A stretch of DNA of 64,000 nucleotides, taken from the NCBI GenBank assembly GCA_002708845.1, contig PAPI01000015.1, forward strand, positions 43,631 to 107,630. The letters run 5' to 3'. Position numbers and translations under genes: made by a program. The DNA is from Leeuwenhoekiella sp. Its GTDB lineage: Bacteria > Bacteroidota > Bacteroidia > Flavobacteriales > Flavobacteriaceae. Shown here piece by piece: positions 37,257 to 47,152 of the stretch. The notes under the pieces are model-generated. The model was not told the origin of the DNA, did no database searches, and worked only from the letters and a program-made list of their open reading frames with translations. The stretch's first letter is position 1; the number at the start of each line of letters is the position of its first letter.

Positions 37257-39392
37257 CTAAACCGCAATCGCATCTGTCTGTTCCATACGCTCCCAGTTTC
37301 TGTGCTGAGCAATCCCTTCTATAAATTTCTGAGGTTTAGCCTCTATAAATACCGCTTTATCCTTTTTATAATCGGGTAGACCTGCATTTTTAAGCAGTTT
37401 TTCCCCAGCTCCAAGTGCCGCTATGGCTTTACAATGTTTGTAAGCTTCTCTTATAAATTTAGTAAACTTAGCGGTTTTAAGAAGACTTTTAACCGACTCG
37501 TCTCCACCGGGGATCAGAAGGGCATCAAATAAAACACTTTCGGTGGTCATAATCGCTGCTGCGACAATATGTTTCATATCCTGATTACAATTGATATTCC
37601 CACCGTGAGGAGCTACAATTTTCACTACGGCTCCTGCTTTCTCCAGAGCATCTTTGTAGGGTTTAAAGGATTTCATATCAAAACCATCTGCAGCCAGCAC
37701 GGCAATCTGACGTGTGGCAATACTATCAAATTTAGTTTTGGCCTGGCTCAATGCCGGGTCTTTCTTCAGGTATTCTTTTTTAGGCTGGGGTTGAAAATCA
37801 TCAACATCGGCATCGGCACCTATTGCCTGGTTGACAGGCTGCTCGATAGATTTCGGAATTTGCAGACCCAGTCCTGTAGCGACTTGTTTTGCTAATTGCT
37901 GATCGATCTGGCTGATTACCCACAGCATGCGTTCCTGAATTTCTTGATGATTGCATTTACCCAACTCAAAGGTGTAGGCGTCCGCTACATGTTGCTGCTC
38001 CCATTTGGCCAAACTGCGGTAAAACAAGGCCGGTTGCGAATAATGATCGCTAAAACTCGTACTGCGGGAGCGTATTTTATGCGCGTCTATGCGTTCCTGA
38101 TGGTGGGTAAAACCGCCTTCGGCCATTTTAGCGAGATGCGGACATCCCATGCTCAACGAATTTGGAAAATAAGCCGTTTGTCCTTTTGGGATTTCGGTCT
38201 GCATATGTCCATCGCGCTGGTTGTTGTGACTGGGTACCACGGGTCTGTTGATAGGGATCTGGTGAAAGTTAGGACTTCCCAAACGCGATAACTGGGTATC
38301 GCGATAGGAGAATAAACGACCCTGAAGCAGCGGATCATTGGTGAAATCGATGCCCGGTACGATATGTCCGGGTAAGAACGCGACCTGTTCGGTTTCTGCA
38401 AAGAAATTTTCAGGATTCTTATTGAGGGTCATCTTTCCGATGATTTCTACAGGAACCAGTTCTTCCGGAATGAGTTTAGTAGGATCAAGCAGGTCAAAAT
38501 CGTATTTATGCTCTTCTTCTTCCGGTACCACCTGAATACCAAATTCCCACTCCGGAAACTGCCCGTCATCGATAGCATCCCATAAATCCCGGCGGTGAAA
38601 GTCGGAGTCAGCCCCATTAATTTTTACGGCTTCATCCCAGGTAACCGAGTGTACTCCCAATATAGGTTTCCAGTGAAATTTTACAAAATGAGATTTACCT
38701 TCCTCATTGATGAATCGAAAGGTATGAATCCCAAAACCTTCCATCATCCGGTAACTGCGAGGGATTCCCCGGTCGCTCATCACCCAGATGTGATTGTGCA
38801 GGGTTTCGGTAGCGCGAGAAACAAAATCATAAAAGGTATCGTGTGCCGAAGCAGCCTGGGGAATTTCCTTGTTTGGCTCGGGCTTGACCGAGTGAATGAG
38901 GTCTGGAAACTTCATCGCGTCCTGAATAAAAAAGACCGGCATATTGTTACCTACCAGATCCCAGGTTCCTTCTTCGGTATAAAACTTTACGGCAAAGCCC
39001 CGGACGTCGCGGGCAAGGTCTGGAGAGCCCTTAGAGCCGGCAACGGTTGAAAAACGTACAAAAACAGGAGTTTTACGCTGCGTATCGGTGAAGAGGCCGG
39101 CTTTGGTATATTTTCCGATGCTTTTGTATAATTCAAAATACCCGTGTGCTCCGCTACCCCGGGCGTGAACAATACGCTCGGGAATGCGCTCGTGGTCAAA
39201 ACTGGTTATCTTTTCGCGCAGGAGAAAGTCTTCGAGAAGTGTGGCCCCGCGTTCACCGGCTTTGAGCGAATTGTTGGTGTCATTTACTTTAAGCCCCTGA
39301 TTGGTTGTAAGGGTTTTGTCTTTAAAATCTTTAATGTGTTCCGCAAGCTGATCCACTTTTTTAGAAGTTTTGCTGGTTTTTTGTTTGGCCAT
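37257..39392 (-). CDS. katE: large-subunit catalase (HPII type)
   Basis: 711 residues, the length of clade 2 catalases. The catalytic His lies in [19 protein letters not shown]; later come the distal-pocket phrase [18 protein letters not shown] and the haem-ligand Tyr in [12 protein letters not shown]. The last 150 residues form a DJ-1/class I amidotransferase-like domain ([23 protein letters not shown]), diagnostic of KatE. It converts H2O2 to water and oxygen in the cytoplasm. It is transcribed alone, convergent with the SDR gene, and is normally a stationary-phase stress enzyme. Confidence 0.96.
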   Translation of the reverse strand: MAKQKTSKTSKKVDQLAEHIKDFKDKTLTTNQGLKVNDTNNSLKAGERGATLLEDFLLREKITSFDHERIPERIVHARGSGAHGYFELYKSIGKYTKAGLFTDTQRKTPVFVRFSTVAGSKGSPDLARDVRGFAVKFYTEEGTWDLVGNNMPVFFIQDAMKFPDLIHSVKPEPNKEIPQAASAHDTFYDFVSRATETLHNHIWVMSDRGIPRSYRMMEGFGIHTFRFINEEGKSHFVKFHWKPILGVHSVTWDEAVKINGADSDFHRRDLWDAIDDGQFPEWEFGIQVVPEEEEHKYDFDLLDPTKLIPEELVPVEIIGKMTLNKNPENFFAETEQVAFLPGHIVPGIDFTNDPLLQGRLFSYRDTQLSRLGSPNFHQIPINRPVVPSHNNQRDGHMQTEIPKGQTAYFPNSLSMGCPHLAKMAEGGFTHHQERIDAHKIRSRSTSFSDHYSQPALFYRSLAKWEQQHVADAYTFELGKCNHQEIQERMLWVISQIDQQLAKQVATGLGLQIPKSIEQPVNQAIGADADVDDFQPQPKKEYLKKDPALSQAKTKFDSIATRQIAVLAADGFDMKSFKPYKDALEKAGAVVKIVAPHGGNINCNQDMKHIVAAAIMTTESVLFDALLIPGGDESVKSLLKTAKFTKFIREAYKHCKAIAALGAGEKLLKNAGLPDYKKDKAVFIEAKPQKFIEGIAQHRNWERMEQTDAIAV

Positions 39393-39544
39393 AATAAGTA
39401 AGTATTGGTTAGAATAATATTTAAAGTTAAGCGGATACTCCGCTATATCAGATAAATAAAGGTTAAAGTATTTTTTAAATTAAATAGAAATTGTCTTAAG
39501 TAATACACAAAGACGAAGAGCTACGGTATTAGGCTAAAACCTGA

Positions 39545-39952
39545 TTAAAACATGGAAAGTGCCACAGCAGCAAACACGATATGAGCTATTAGCAGATTTA
39601 TATAGTACGTAAGCAACGGAAGATTTTCCGGTTTGTGCGCAAGCCAAAACAGCACTTGCCACATCCCGATACCCATCAGGCCTTCAAGCAACCCGGCCCA
39701 CAGCATATTAAAAGCAGGAAGGGAGGTAAGCCATGGTTCCAAACCCATTAGGATGTACAGGAATCCCAGACCAGCTGTGTAGTGTAAAATCCATCCCAAC
39801 CCGTGTTTTATTGTCTTTTTATGCAGGATTACCGCGTTGAGCCAATACGGTTCTAACATAGGTTTGCCCAGAATCGCGCCGAGCAGCAGGCTAAACAGGC
39901 TCATAGCCGTAGTGCTGAGCAGGGAGATGTATATAAACTGAAATACGGTCAT
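39545..39952 (-). CDS. small four-helix membrane protein, unknown
   Basis: 135 residues with about four membrane helices (IYISLLSTTAMSLFSLLLG, HYTAGLGFLYILMGL, LWAGLLEGLMGIGMWQVLFW, LIAHIVFAAVALSMF). No recognised family. It is last of the six-gene minus-strand unit and lies 12 bases after the preceding gene, so is probably co-transcribed with the SemiSWEET and PLP-enzyme genes. Confidence 0.65.
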   Translation of the reverse strand: MTVFQFIYISLLSTTAMSLFSLLLGAILGKPMLEPYWLNAVILHKKTIKHGLGWILHYTAGLGFLYILMGLEPWLTSLPAFNMLWAGLLEGLMGIGMWQVLFWLAHKPENLPLLTYYINLLIAHIVFAAVALSMF

Positions 39953-39964
39953 AGCAGAAATGCA

Positions 39965-40531
39965 CTAAGATTGCCCGTTATTTTCCTCATGCTCCTGCTC
40001 GGTGTCTTCAACCTCTTCCTGCGAGATCAGGTAATGATCCTTTTCCAGACCTACAATAGCGATGATGTTTGTGACGGTAGTGTATAACAGCAGAATTACG
40101 GTAACCATCATACCACTAATCAGCGAGGAGAAGAACAGGGTGGCCCAGTACAGGTATTTATACCATTGGGTAGGGACCTCATCAGATTCGGTAATGGGAA
40201 TGTTGAACATCTGAAAGAGGATGAGCGCGGTTATAAAAAGCACCGTGTCTATTTTGGCAATATTGGAAACCTGAATGTAATGGGCTTTTTTAAGGGTTGA
40301 GTTTGAACTCGTGCTGATACCCAGTAAGGTAAGCAGCAGGGTAAGTATGGTGGCTGAGCCCAGGACAATGGTATTGCAAAGCATATTGATACCCGAGAGC
40401 GAAGCTTCAATAAGCGATTTGGCCTCGTAGCCACTGATGTTTCCCAAAAGAAAGGCTGAAAGCGCTACAAAGATAAAGGTGATCAGTCCACCCAGGATTG
40501 ATCGTTTGTTTTTAGAGAGAAAATCGGTCAT
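39965..40531 (-). CDS. four-helix membrane protein with acidic tail, unknown
   Basis: 188 residues, four to five membrane helices and an acidic C-terminus (EEVEDTEQEHEENNG). No recognised family. It overlaps the SemiSWEET gene by 4 bases, so it is translationally coupled to a transporter. It could be an accessory subunit; this is inference from coupling only. Confidence 0.68.
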   Translation of the reverse strand: MTDFLSKNKRSILGGLITFIFVALSAFLLGNISGYEAKSLIEASLSGINMLCNTIVLGSATILTLLLTLLGISTSSNSTLKKAHYIQVSNIAKIDTVLFITALILFQMFNIPITESDEVPTQWYKYLYWATLFFSSLISGMMVTVILLLYTTVTNIIAIVGLEKDHYLISQEEVEDTEQEHEENNGQS

Positions 40532-40800
40532 GGTTTTGGTTGTTTTGGATTTGAATAAACCAGTTTTACGTACACCATTGCCGCATTAAACAGGAATGAG
40601 AGTCCGTTTGTAAGTATAATGGGCCAATCGTTTTTCAGGATGCCGTAAACCGTCCAGGAGCCTACGCCTATTAGAAGGCTTGCAAACATCCATAAGGAGA
40701 TATCTTCAGCCGATTTGGTTTTAATCACTTTATATACCTGAGGTAGTACGGCAATGGTTGTAAATATACTGGCGGTTATTCCGGTTAGGTTTTCAAACAT
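40528..40800 (-). CDS. SemiSWEET/PQ-loop transporter
   Basis: 90 residues with three helices and the PQ motif in AVLPQVYKVIKTKSAEDIS, followed by LWMFASLLIGVGSWTVYG and an Asn-containing third helix (NGLSFLFNAAMVYVK). The length is that of one triple-helix SemiSWEET, which dimerises to pass sugars or similar small solutes by facilitated diffusion. It lies 9 bases after the Y4yA-type gene; in this operon it may carry the pathway's product or precursor instead of sugar. Confidence 0.85.
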   Translation of the reverse strand: MFENLTGITASIFTTIAVLPQVYKVIKTKSAEDISLWMFASLLIGVGSWTVYGILKNDWPIILTNGLSFLFNAAMVYVKLVYSNPKQPKP

Positions 40801-40809
40801 AGGCTGTAT

Positions 40810-42288
40810 TTACTTTTCCGGGTTAAAATCCTGAGGCTGGTAGGGACCATCCGGTTTCTCGACAGACAGGTTTGTCGCCCGTTCAAAGAGGTGGGCTTCG
40901 GTTTCAAAAAAGTGCATCATGTATCCTGCGGTATTTACAAAACAGACTACATCACCCGGTTTGGGGAGTTGTGCCAGCTGTATTTTGCGTTTGAGCAGTA
41001 CATCGCGTTCCAGACAATAGGCCCCGGTAAAATAGACGGCTACGGGTTCGGCCTGTGGATCCGGATTTTTGAACGAAACAAAGGGATCGAGTAAAAAGTC
41101 GGCACTCGAGCTTTTCAGCTGCGACATGTTCATCTCGAGACCTACGAGGTGATCTCCACGAGAATCTTTTTTGCGATGCACCACCCGGGCCAGGGTTACG
41201 CCCACCTGATTGAGCAAACTTCTGCCCGGCTCGAGGCGTAATTCTCTATGTTCCTGCTCCAGCCGTTGCGCAACTGTATTGCCACTGGCATCAGGGGTTT
41301 CCAAAATTTCCTTCAGGAAGGATTCTTTGGTGTATTCGTTAAAATAGGGATAGGTAGCCAAACTTCCTTCTACCTCCCCATCCCGAAGCGTAAATCCGAG
41401 TCCGTCGTTACCAAAGGTTATAGGCATGCGCTCACCGCCAACCGCCTCCTTCAATGTTTCCTGAAAAATGTTCCACTCCTGTTGGGAGCTCAGGTAATTC
41501 ATCAGAACACCACCGCCTATATCAATAAATACAGGTTCTTGCGATTTCAAATTCAGCCTTATAATCAAATCAAGCGTTTGATGCAGGGCTGCGCCGCGTT
41601 GGGCGGTGCTGTAGCCATCCAGGTGAAAATGAAAACCCCTGAGGTTTAGCTGTGAACCGGCTTCCGGGGAGTCGCAAAAGCGGTGTATGATAGCTTCCAC
41701 CTCATCGATATCAAAACCAAAGCGGCTGTACAGTTTTTCCCCTTTAAAGTTAAATCCCGAAATGCGAATGCCTATCTGAGCCTGCTTGTTCAGGTGTGCG
41801 GCAACCCGCATAACGTGTTCCAGCTCATCGGTATTATCCAGAATAAGCAGCACCCCATGCGTTACGGCAAGAGTGATCAGGCGGTCTTCTTTGATCGCAG
41901 CGGTTGAAATAAGCTGATCTGCGGGTATACCCAGCTCCAGACATTGTTCCAGTTCACGGAAACTGGCGGTGTCTATGCCGGCTCCGGCATCCACCGCGGC
42001 CGGAATGAGATTCTTAAACTTATTGGCTTTGCGGGCAAAAAAGATACGGCTGTTGAAGTTGTAGGTATCCAGAATTTGCCGATACTCCCTGCAATTTTCC
42101 TGAAAAGCACCCAAATGGTGGATGTTGAGCGGCGATTGCCAACGCTGTACCAGCGCTTCCTGAAGCTCAAAATCAGCAACAAGCCGGTGCATCCAGGGGG
42201 ACGTAAGCGGTGTTAATGGCGGTAAATTGGGATTCATCGGTTTTGGTTTTTTTAGCTTGTTTTTCATGTTGTGAAGTACAGTTCGCAT
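40810..42288 (-). CDS. Y4yA-type fold III PLP decarboxylase-like enzyme
   Basis: 492 residues from the ATG at 42288; a start at 42357 would overlap the upstream gene by 58 bases and adds a polar, unconvincing N-terminus. It resembles diaminopimelate/ornithine decarboxylases: PLP-Lys in FFARKANKFKN, GAGIDTASFRELEQ, HFHLDGYS, VFIDIGGG, and late ESxxCLERD-like TGAYCLERDVLL. In the staphyloferrin B pathway SbnH is a PLP decarboxylase of this fold, so the nearby SbnA-like gene makes an amino-acid-derived product plausible. The exact reaction is unknown. Confidence 0.8.
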   Translation of the reverse strand: MRTVLHNMKNKLKKPKPMNPNLPPLTPLTSPWMHRLVADFELQEALVQRWQSPLNIHHLGAFQENCREYRQILDTYNFNSRIFFARKANKFKNLIPAAVDAGAGIDTASFRELEQCLELGIPADQLISTAAIKEDRLITLAVTHGVLLILDNTDELEHVMRVAAHLNKQAQIGIRISGFNFKGEKLYSRFGFDIDEVEAIIHRFCDSPEAGSQLNLRGFHFHLDGYSTAQRGAALHQTLDLIIRLNLKSQEPVFIDIGGGVLMNYLSSQQEWNIFQETLKEAVGGERMPITFGNDGLGFTLRDGEVEGSLATYPYFNEYTKESFLKEILETPDASGNTVAQRLEQEHRELRLEPGRSLLNQVGVTLARVVHRKKDSRGDHLVGLEMNMSQLKSSSADFLLDPFVSFKNPDPQAEPVAVYFTGAYCLERDVLLKRKIQLAQLPKPGDVVCFVNTAGYMMHFFETEAHLFERATNLSVEKPDGPYQPQDFNPEK

Positions 42289-42299
42289 AGCGGGTGTTT

Positions 42300-44045
42300 T
42301 TAATTGATGATGAGTGTATCTTTTTGGATCAGGCGATCTGCTGTTTCCTGAGCCCAACGGCTGGCGGTATCGTTATGTTCCCGCGACAGGGTATCGTTAT
42401 CAAAAAGACGGGCTTCTGTAGGAGTGCCGTAAAGCACCACACGGGTTTCGGTACGGTCTGCAGCATTTAGCGGATGTCCCTCGCGCGTACAGCGCAGGTT
42501 GCCGGTTGAAGGATCGGAGCAGCTGAAAAGCTCCGGGTCTGCATTAAAAAGCAGGGAAGCTTTTTTAGAAAAGCCCCGTGGGATACGGGCATCGAGGCTG
42601 TAGTCTATCGCGATCGGTTTGCTATTCCGGGTGAGTTGCAACTGCGGATTTGTCGACAATTCCGCTCCCCGGGCATAACTGAAATCGAGGATGCCGGCCC
42701 GCATCAGCGCCCGCATTTTTTTGATGTTTGCAACCGGTGGGCCATAAGCCGTGCGGTTAAACAAGCCAAAATAGTGTTGCTGTATACGGATTTCTGATTG
42801 GGCCGACAGCAAACCGGCGCTGTAGAGTTTGTTGAAGTCTTTGGCTAAAAAGCGCCAGGACGAAGCTGCTGCAGCGTAAGCGCTGTTTTGTTGCTCCAGT
42901 TCGTTAAGCCAGAAATCCCAATAGGTGGCAACCGCCTTTTGCTGATCTGTATCCGGTTCCAGTTTTGGGAACCAGAGGTTGTTTACGTCAAAAGCTTCGG
43001 CCCCCGGATTTAGTTTATGAAAGGCTTCCTGCAGTTGTTGAAAGGCTACCCGATTGTGTACCGGGTTAAAATCAAATCCATAGGAATCGAAAAGGGCATA
43101 GTAATACGAACATTCCAGATCCTGAATGATGTAGGGGAGCACTTCGGTTTCAAAATCCAGCTGACGGCATCCTTCGGGAAGTTGCGCTACAAAGTTATGC
43201 AGGTAAAAGCTGGTTTGGGTGTATGTATTGGTTTGTCCCCCACGTGGAATGATGGGTATGCCTGAGCGGGAATAGGGGAGGATGCGTGCGGGTTCGTCTC
43301 CGCTTTTACGATACTGCAATCCGTCTTCTTCGGTTTCTACAAACTGCCCGCCTCGGCCTTCGGTAAGACCGAGTAGGGTATCAATTGCCGTGAGTCCCAT
43401 TCCCTTGCAGGCCACCACCGCGCCCGGAGGAATGTGACCAAGCCTTTCCGAAAAGGGATAGACAAAAGGAATGTGACGGGGATGCGGAGTTTCGGTTTGT
43501 AACTTACTATTTATGGAGGTACTGTGCCCGGTGGTCACGAGGACCGATTCAAAACACAATTGGTCTACACAGGCATCTGAAGTCTGTAGTTGAAAGGTGG
43601 TGTCGTTCCGGCTTATCCCGGTTACCCGGGTGATGTGTTTACTGATGCTGAGGTTTGGGAGGCGCATTGCACTAAGTTCGTCAAAATATTGCTTCAGGTA
43701 ATGCCCCACTTCGTTACGGGGTGCAATTAAGGCCGCTTCCTCCTCCGGAGTTCTACCAGTTCGTTTGCTGCGCCATTCGGTAAACGCAGGCAGATCAATA
43801 AGGGGTTTGGGTGGGCTTTCTGGTGCTATGCTGATGTGCCGGTTGGGGTAATTCATCAATAAGTAATCGGGCTGACCGGGGTTATAGATCCATCCCGTAG
43901 CCCAATGCTCCGATTCGTTAAAGAGGTGCAGGTGTACGGCTGGGGTATGTTTTGCCTGCCCGAATGTGGCAAGCAGGCGTTCCAGGCCATAAAAGCCTTT
44001 GGGCCCCAAACCTACGATTGCTATATGTACGGATTGGGCGCTCAT
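42300..44045 (-). CDS. FAD/NAD(P)-binding oxidoreductase-like protein
   Basis: 581 residues. The N-terminal dinucleotide motif IAIVGLGPKGFYGLERLL is the signature of the FAD-NAD(P)-binding family (PF13454 type), followed by LLMNYPNRHISIAPE and a second nucleotide-site stretch (VVACKGMGLTAIDTLLGL). The family includes relatives of N-hydroxylating monooxygenases, but substrate motifs are not clear. It overlaps the SbnA-like gene by 4 bases and precedes the PLP enzyme by 11, so these three act in one pathway. It might be a monooxygenase or dehydrogenase on the intermediate. Confidence 0.78.
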   Translation of the reverse strand: MSAQSVHIAIVGLGPKGFYGLERLLATFGQAKHTPAVHLHLFNESEHWATGWIYNPGQPDYLLMNYPNRHISIAPESPPKPLIDLPAFTEWRSKRTGRTPEEEAALIAPRNEVGHYLKQYFDELSAMRLPNLSISKHITRVTGISRNDTTFQLQTSDACVDQLCFESVLVTTGHSTSINSKLQTETPHPRHIPFVYPFSERLGHIPPGAVVACKGMGLTAIDTLLGLTEGRGGQFVETEEDGLQYRKSGDEPARILPYSRSGIPIIPRGGQTNTYTQTSFYLHNFVAQLPEGCRQLDFETEVLPYIIQDLECSYYYALFDSYGFDFNPVHNRVAFQQLQEAFHKLNPGAEAFDVNNLWFPKLEPDTDQQKAVATYWDFWLNELEQQNSAYAAAASSWRFLAKDFNKLYSAGLLSAQSEIRIQQHYFGLFNRTAYGPPVANIKKMRALMRAGILDFSYARGAELSTNPQLQLTRNSKPIAIDYSLDARIPRGFSKKASLLFNADPELFSCSDPSTGNLRCTREGHPLNAADRTETRVVLYGTPTEARLFDNDTLSREHNDTASRWAQETADRLIQKDTLIIN

Positions 44046-45019
44046 ATACCCAGATTTTTTGCAACCCAGGCGGGGTTGTAAATCGTGTCCAGATAGCGCT
44101 CACCGCGGTCGCACAGGATGAGCACACAAGACGCAGCTTTTGGCATATGAGGTGCTAACTTTAGAAAAGCGGTAAGCACCGCTCCGGACGAACCTCCGGC
44201 TAGAATGCTCTCGGTTTGCAGGAGTTTGTTGCAGCCTGATACGCATTCGGCATCGGTGATGTGCACGACCTGATCTACCCGATCGGGATCCAGAAATTTT
44301 GAGGGTAAACCTGCACCATGCCCGGGTATCAGGCGTTTGTTGGCTTTAGTGCCAAAGATCACACTGCCGCAGGCATCAACCGCAACGAGTTTGGTTTGCA
44401 ACTGCTGTTGCTGGATGTAGTTTGCGCAACCCATCAGGGTACCGCAGGTACTGGTGGCTGAAAACACATAATCTACGCCGGGCAATTGCCGGTGTATTTC
44501 TTCCATGGTATGAAAATGCGTTTGGGGATTGGCCTGATTGCCGTATTGATTGGTCCATATCGCCCCGGGAGTCTCCGCGAGAATTTCCTGAACCCGGTTG
44601 AGTCGGGCTCCCAGAAAACCACCTTCGGGATCGGGGTGAGTAACCTTGTCAATGTGTACGCCGTAGGCTTTTAAGATTCTTAGGGTGTGTGTATTGGCTT
44701 TGGGATCTACCACAATGATAAGCGGAATGTGATAGTAGCCGCAAACCTGGGCCAGACCAATAGCCATATTGCCGCTGCTGCTTTCCACCAGAGTAGTTTG
44801 CGGGGTAATGAGGCCCTGTTGAATTCCTTCTTCAATAATACTTAACGAGGTGCGGTCTTTGACACTGCCGCCGGGGTTGGCCATTTCCAGTTTACCGTAT
44901 ACCTCAATACCGGCGAGCGCTGAAAGCCGCTTCAACTGAACGAGGGGGGTGTTGCCAATGGTTTGCAGCACCGAATTGGCAATGCGGGCTGGTTTTTCTA
45001 AAGCGGTAACTGGAGACAT
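44042..45019 (-). CDS. SbnA-like cysteine-synthase-family PLP enzyme
   Basis: 325 residues, fold II PLP enzyme. The N-terminal TIGNTPLVQLKRL and PLP-Lys in MANPGGSVKDRTS are family signatures; ESSSGNMAIGLAQVCG is the Ser/Gly substrate loop with the SbnA-like ESSSGN form. SATSTCGTLMGCA binds the cofactor phosphate. SbnA makes N-(2-amino-2-carboxyethyl)-glutamate from O-phosphoserine and glutamate on the way to 2,3-diaminopropionate. No SbnB-like dehydrogenase is present, so the pathway must differ after this step. First gene of a six-gene operon. Confidence 0.82.
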   Translation of the reverse strand: MSPVTALEKPARIANSVLQTIGNTPLVQLKRLSALAGIEVYGKLEMANPGGSVKDRTSLSIIEEGIQQGLITPQTTLVESSSGNMAIGLAQVCGYYHIPLIIVVDPKANTHTLRILKAYGVHIDKVTHPDPEGGFLGARLNRVQEILAETPGAIWTNQYGNQANPQTHFHTMEEIHRQLPGVDYVFSATSTCGTLMGCANYIQQQQLQTKLVAVDACGSVIFGTKANKRLIPGHGAGLPSKFLDPDRVDQVVHITDAECVSGCNKLLQTESILAGGSSGAVLTAFLKLAPHMPKAASCVLILCDRGERYLDTIYNPAWVAKNLGI

Positions 45020-45200
45020 AGCGGAATTGATTTGGTTAGTTGATTGAATCTGAACTGAAAATTATATTGTTTTAAATCATATAGTATTAATTATAACAGG
45101 ATTTAACAGAGAAGCGTTAAATAAATAATAAGGTCTCTGGCGCCTGTATAAGGAGCAGTAGCTTTTGCTATATTACAGGCAAACAACCAATTTAATACTT

Positions 45201-45743
45201 ATGGAGAACTGGATTAGTGCCTCAACCCCCTTATTGCTGAAAGTCTTTTTTTCGGTTTTAGCAATATTTTCAATAATTATATTTATTACCCGGGTATCGG
45301 GTTTGCGCACCTTTGCCAAGATGTCGAGTTTTGATTTTGCTTCTACTATTGCTATAGGCTCCATCCTGGCCTCAGTGATTCTAAATACCAATCAGTCGTT
45401 GCTGAAAGGGGCCATTGCCTTAGGCGGAATTGTCCTGTTTCAAAGTGTGTTTGCACTTGTGGTACGTAAGTCTAAAGCCATGAACCGTATGCTTACCAAT
45501 GCTCCCACAGCACTGATGTACAAAGGAGAGATCCTGTATGCTAATCTGTCTAAAACCAATGTTGGTGAAGCCGATTTGATTGCCAAGCTGCGGGAGGCCA
45601 ATGCGCTTAACTTTCAGGATGTGCACGCCGTCATCCTGGAATCTACCGGGGATATGTCTGTTTTACACGGGGGCGAAGATTCGCAACTTGACCAACGTTT
45701 GCTGCATAGTGTTCAGGGTTTACCGGAAGAGGCGGGGAGTTAG
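45201..45743 (+). CDS. DUF421/YetF-family membrane protein
   Basis: 180 residues from the ATG at 45201; the 12 codons upstream in frame are poor. Three membrane helices are followed by the cytoplasmic YetF domain with phrases FAKMSSFDFASTIAIGS and APTALMYKGEILYANL. The family is widespread, often in stress or sporulation settings, and its biochemical role is unknown. It stands alone, followed by a mosaic repeat. Confidence 0.88.
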   Translation: MENWISASTPLLLKVFFSVLAIFSIIIFITRVSGLRTFAKMSSFDFASTIAIGSILASVILNTNQSLLKGAIALGGIVLFQSVFALVVRKSKAMNRMLTNAPTALMYKGEILYANLSKTNVGEADLIAKLREANALNFQDVHAVILESTGDMSVLHGGEDSQLDQRLLHSVQGLPEEAGS

Positions 45744-45969
45744 ACGTGAGATTTTAGACGTGAGATTTTAGATTTTAGACGTAAGATGTTAGAAATACAA
45801 AATCAGTTTACAGTCGCAGTAGGCAGTTGTTTGGATTCGAAATTTATAGTTTAAGAACAGAGAACAGAGAACAGAGAACAGAGAACAGAGAACAGAGAAC
45901 AGAGAACGTGTAGCAGTCTCAGTTTGCAGTATGCAGTCCTTTCGAAGGAGCCGGAGCGACTGAGAAATC
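45744..45969. repeat. mosaic intergenic element with seven GAACAGA heptamers
   Basis: In order: degenerate GTGAGAT-type units directly after the stop; the block CAGTCGCAGTAGGCAGTTG; the linker TTTGGATTCGAAATTTATAG; seven perfect GAACAGA units (45855-45903); CAGTCTCAGTTTGCAGT; and a unit starting GCAGTCCTTTCGAAGGAG (45933-45969) that recurs at 52272 and 56111. The locus at 50500 has the same order with five heptamers. The remaining 45970-46120 shows only a weak promoter-like TATATTG at 46092. Confidence 0.82.
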
Positions 45970-46120
45970 ATATTGGAATATTTGAAACGGAATATTGTAT
46001 TTAAATGTATTGGAGCTCAAGTAAAAAGGTTGGTAAAGTGCGGTTTACGAATCGTATTTAGGGGGTTGTACCATGAATTAAATAGATTTTTTATATTGCC
46101 AGAAATCTAATTTTATTATA

Positions 46121-46921
46121 ATGGCTAATCATTTTCGGCAAATCGTTGATTATTGGCAATCGAATTACAGCAAATCCATTTCTCGCTCACAGAAATACCA
46201 GATACCGGAGCATTTCAAAAAAATGGCCGATTTAATGGCGCCCGGTAAATCATACTATTACATTGCAAACTTTCATACTCTTGAATTAGAACTGGTTTCA
46301 GACTCGGTATCCTATTATACGGGAGAACAGGCTTCTCAAGCTACGATACAAAAGCTACTTGCACTTGCGCTTCCCAGCGAAATTGAAAAAATTCATAAGA
46401 AGGAGCAGGTTATTCAAAGTTTTGTTACAGATTTTATAACACCGCGTGAAATACTGGATTATAAGTTTTCGTATACTTATAAAAATAAAAACTATGATGG
46501 GAAAGAGCATCTTATGCTACATCAGGCCACAGTTTTAAGTCTTAATGATGACGATCAGTTTGTTCACGTTTTTAGCATTCACAGCGATATTTCCCATTTA
46601 CTTCTAGAGAGTACAGACTGCGTGTGCTTTATTAATTTAAAGGAAGGCCCATCATACTATAATGTGGATACATCAACCGGAAAATTTGATCTCAAAGGGC
46701 TTAAGGTAAACGCTGGTTTAAGAGCTTTGTTTACCCCCAGGGAAATTGAAATTATCAGAAAGCTGGCTGTTGGCGATTCAGCTGATGAAATAGCTGATGC
46801 ACTTCATATTTCGGTACATACTGTAAGAACCCATCGCAAAAATCTACTAAAAAAAGTGGAGTGCAAAAATACAACGCATCTGTTATCTATGTGCCTTGCA
46901 GAAGGTTTGTTTTACCTGTAA
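46121..46921 (+). CDS. LuxR-type transcriptional regulator
   Basis: 266 residues. The N-terminal 190 look like a PAS-like sensor without a named motif. The C-terminal LuxR helix-turn-helix is clear: LFTPREIEIIRKLAVGDSAD then IADALHISVHTVRTHRKNL. There is no receiver aspartate, so it is not a classic response regulator. Flavobacterial proteins of this layout usually regulate unlinked genes; no target is evident here. Confidence 0.88.
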   Translation: MANHFRQIVDYWQSNYSKSISRSQKYQIPEHFKKMADLMAPGKSYYYIANFHTLELELVSDSVSYYTGEQASQATIQKLLALALPSEIEKIHKKEQVIQSFVTDFITPREILDYKFSYTYKNKNYDGKEHLMLHQATVLSLNDDDQFVHVFSIHSDISHLLLESTDCVCFINLKEGPSYYNVDTSTGKFDLKGLKVNAGLRALFTPREIEIIRKLAVGDSADEIADALHISVHTVRTHRKNLLKKVECKNTTHLLSMCLAEGLFYL

Positions 46922-47152
46922 ACGATACCGGTGTAAGATATAAAATGAATCATAGAACCGTTTTAAAGTACCCCGGTAATACCCGCTTAGAAAACCCGCA
47001 TTTAAATGAATCTCCCCCCGATAAAAATGTAAATACACTACTTTGAAATCTAAGCCCCATGTTGGAGTTGATACACTAAAAGGAACTCGCAGGATGTTGA
47101 TTTGTATTGACCTTATCAGCTTAAGATGGCTGTTGAATTAAAATACCATACT

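Noticed and set aside
45855-45907. Heptamer array considered as a CRISPR array
   Set aside because: Units are 7 bases, directly abutting, with no spacers and no cas genes in the window.
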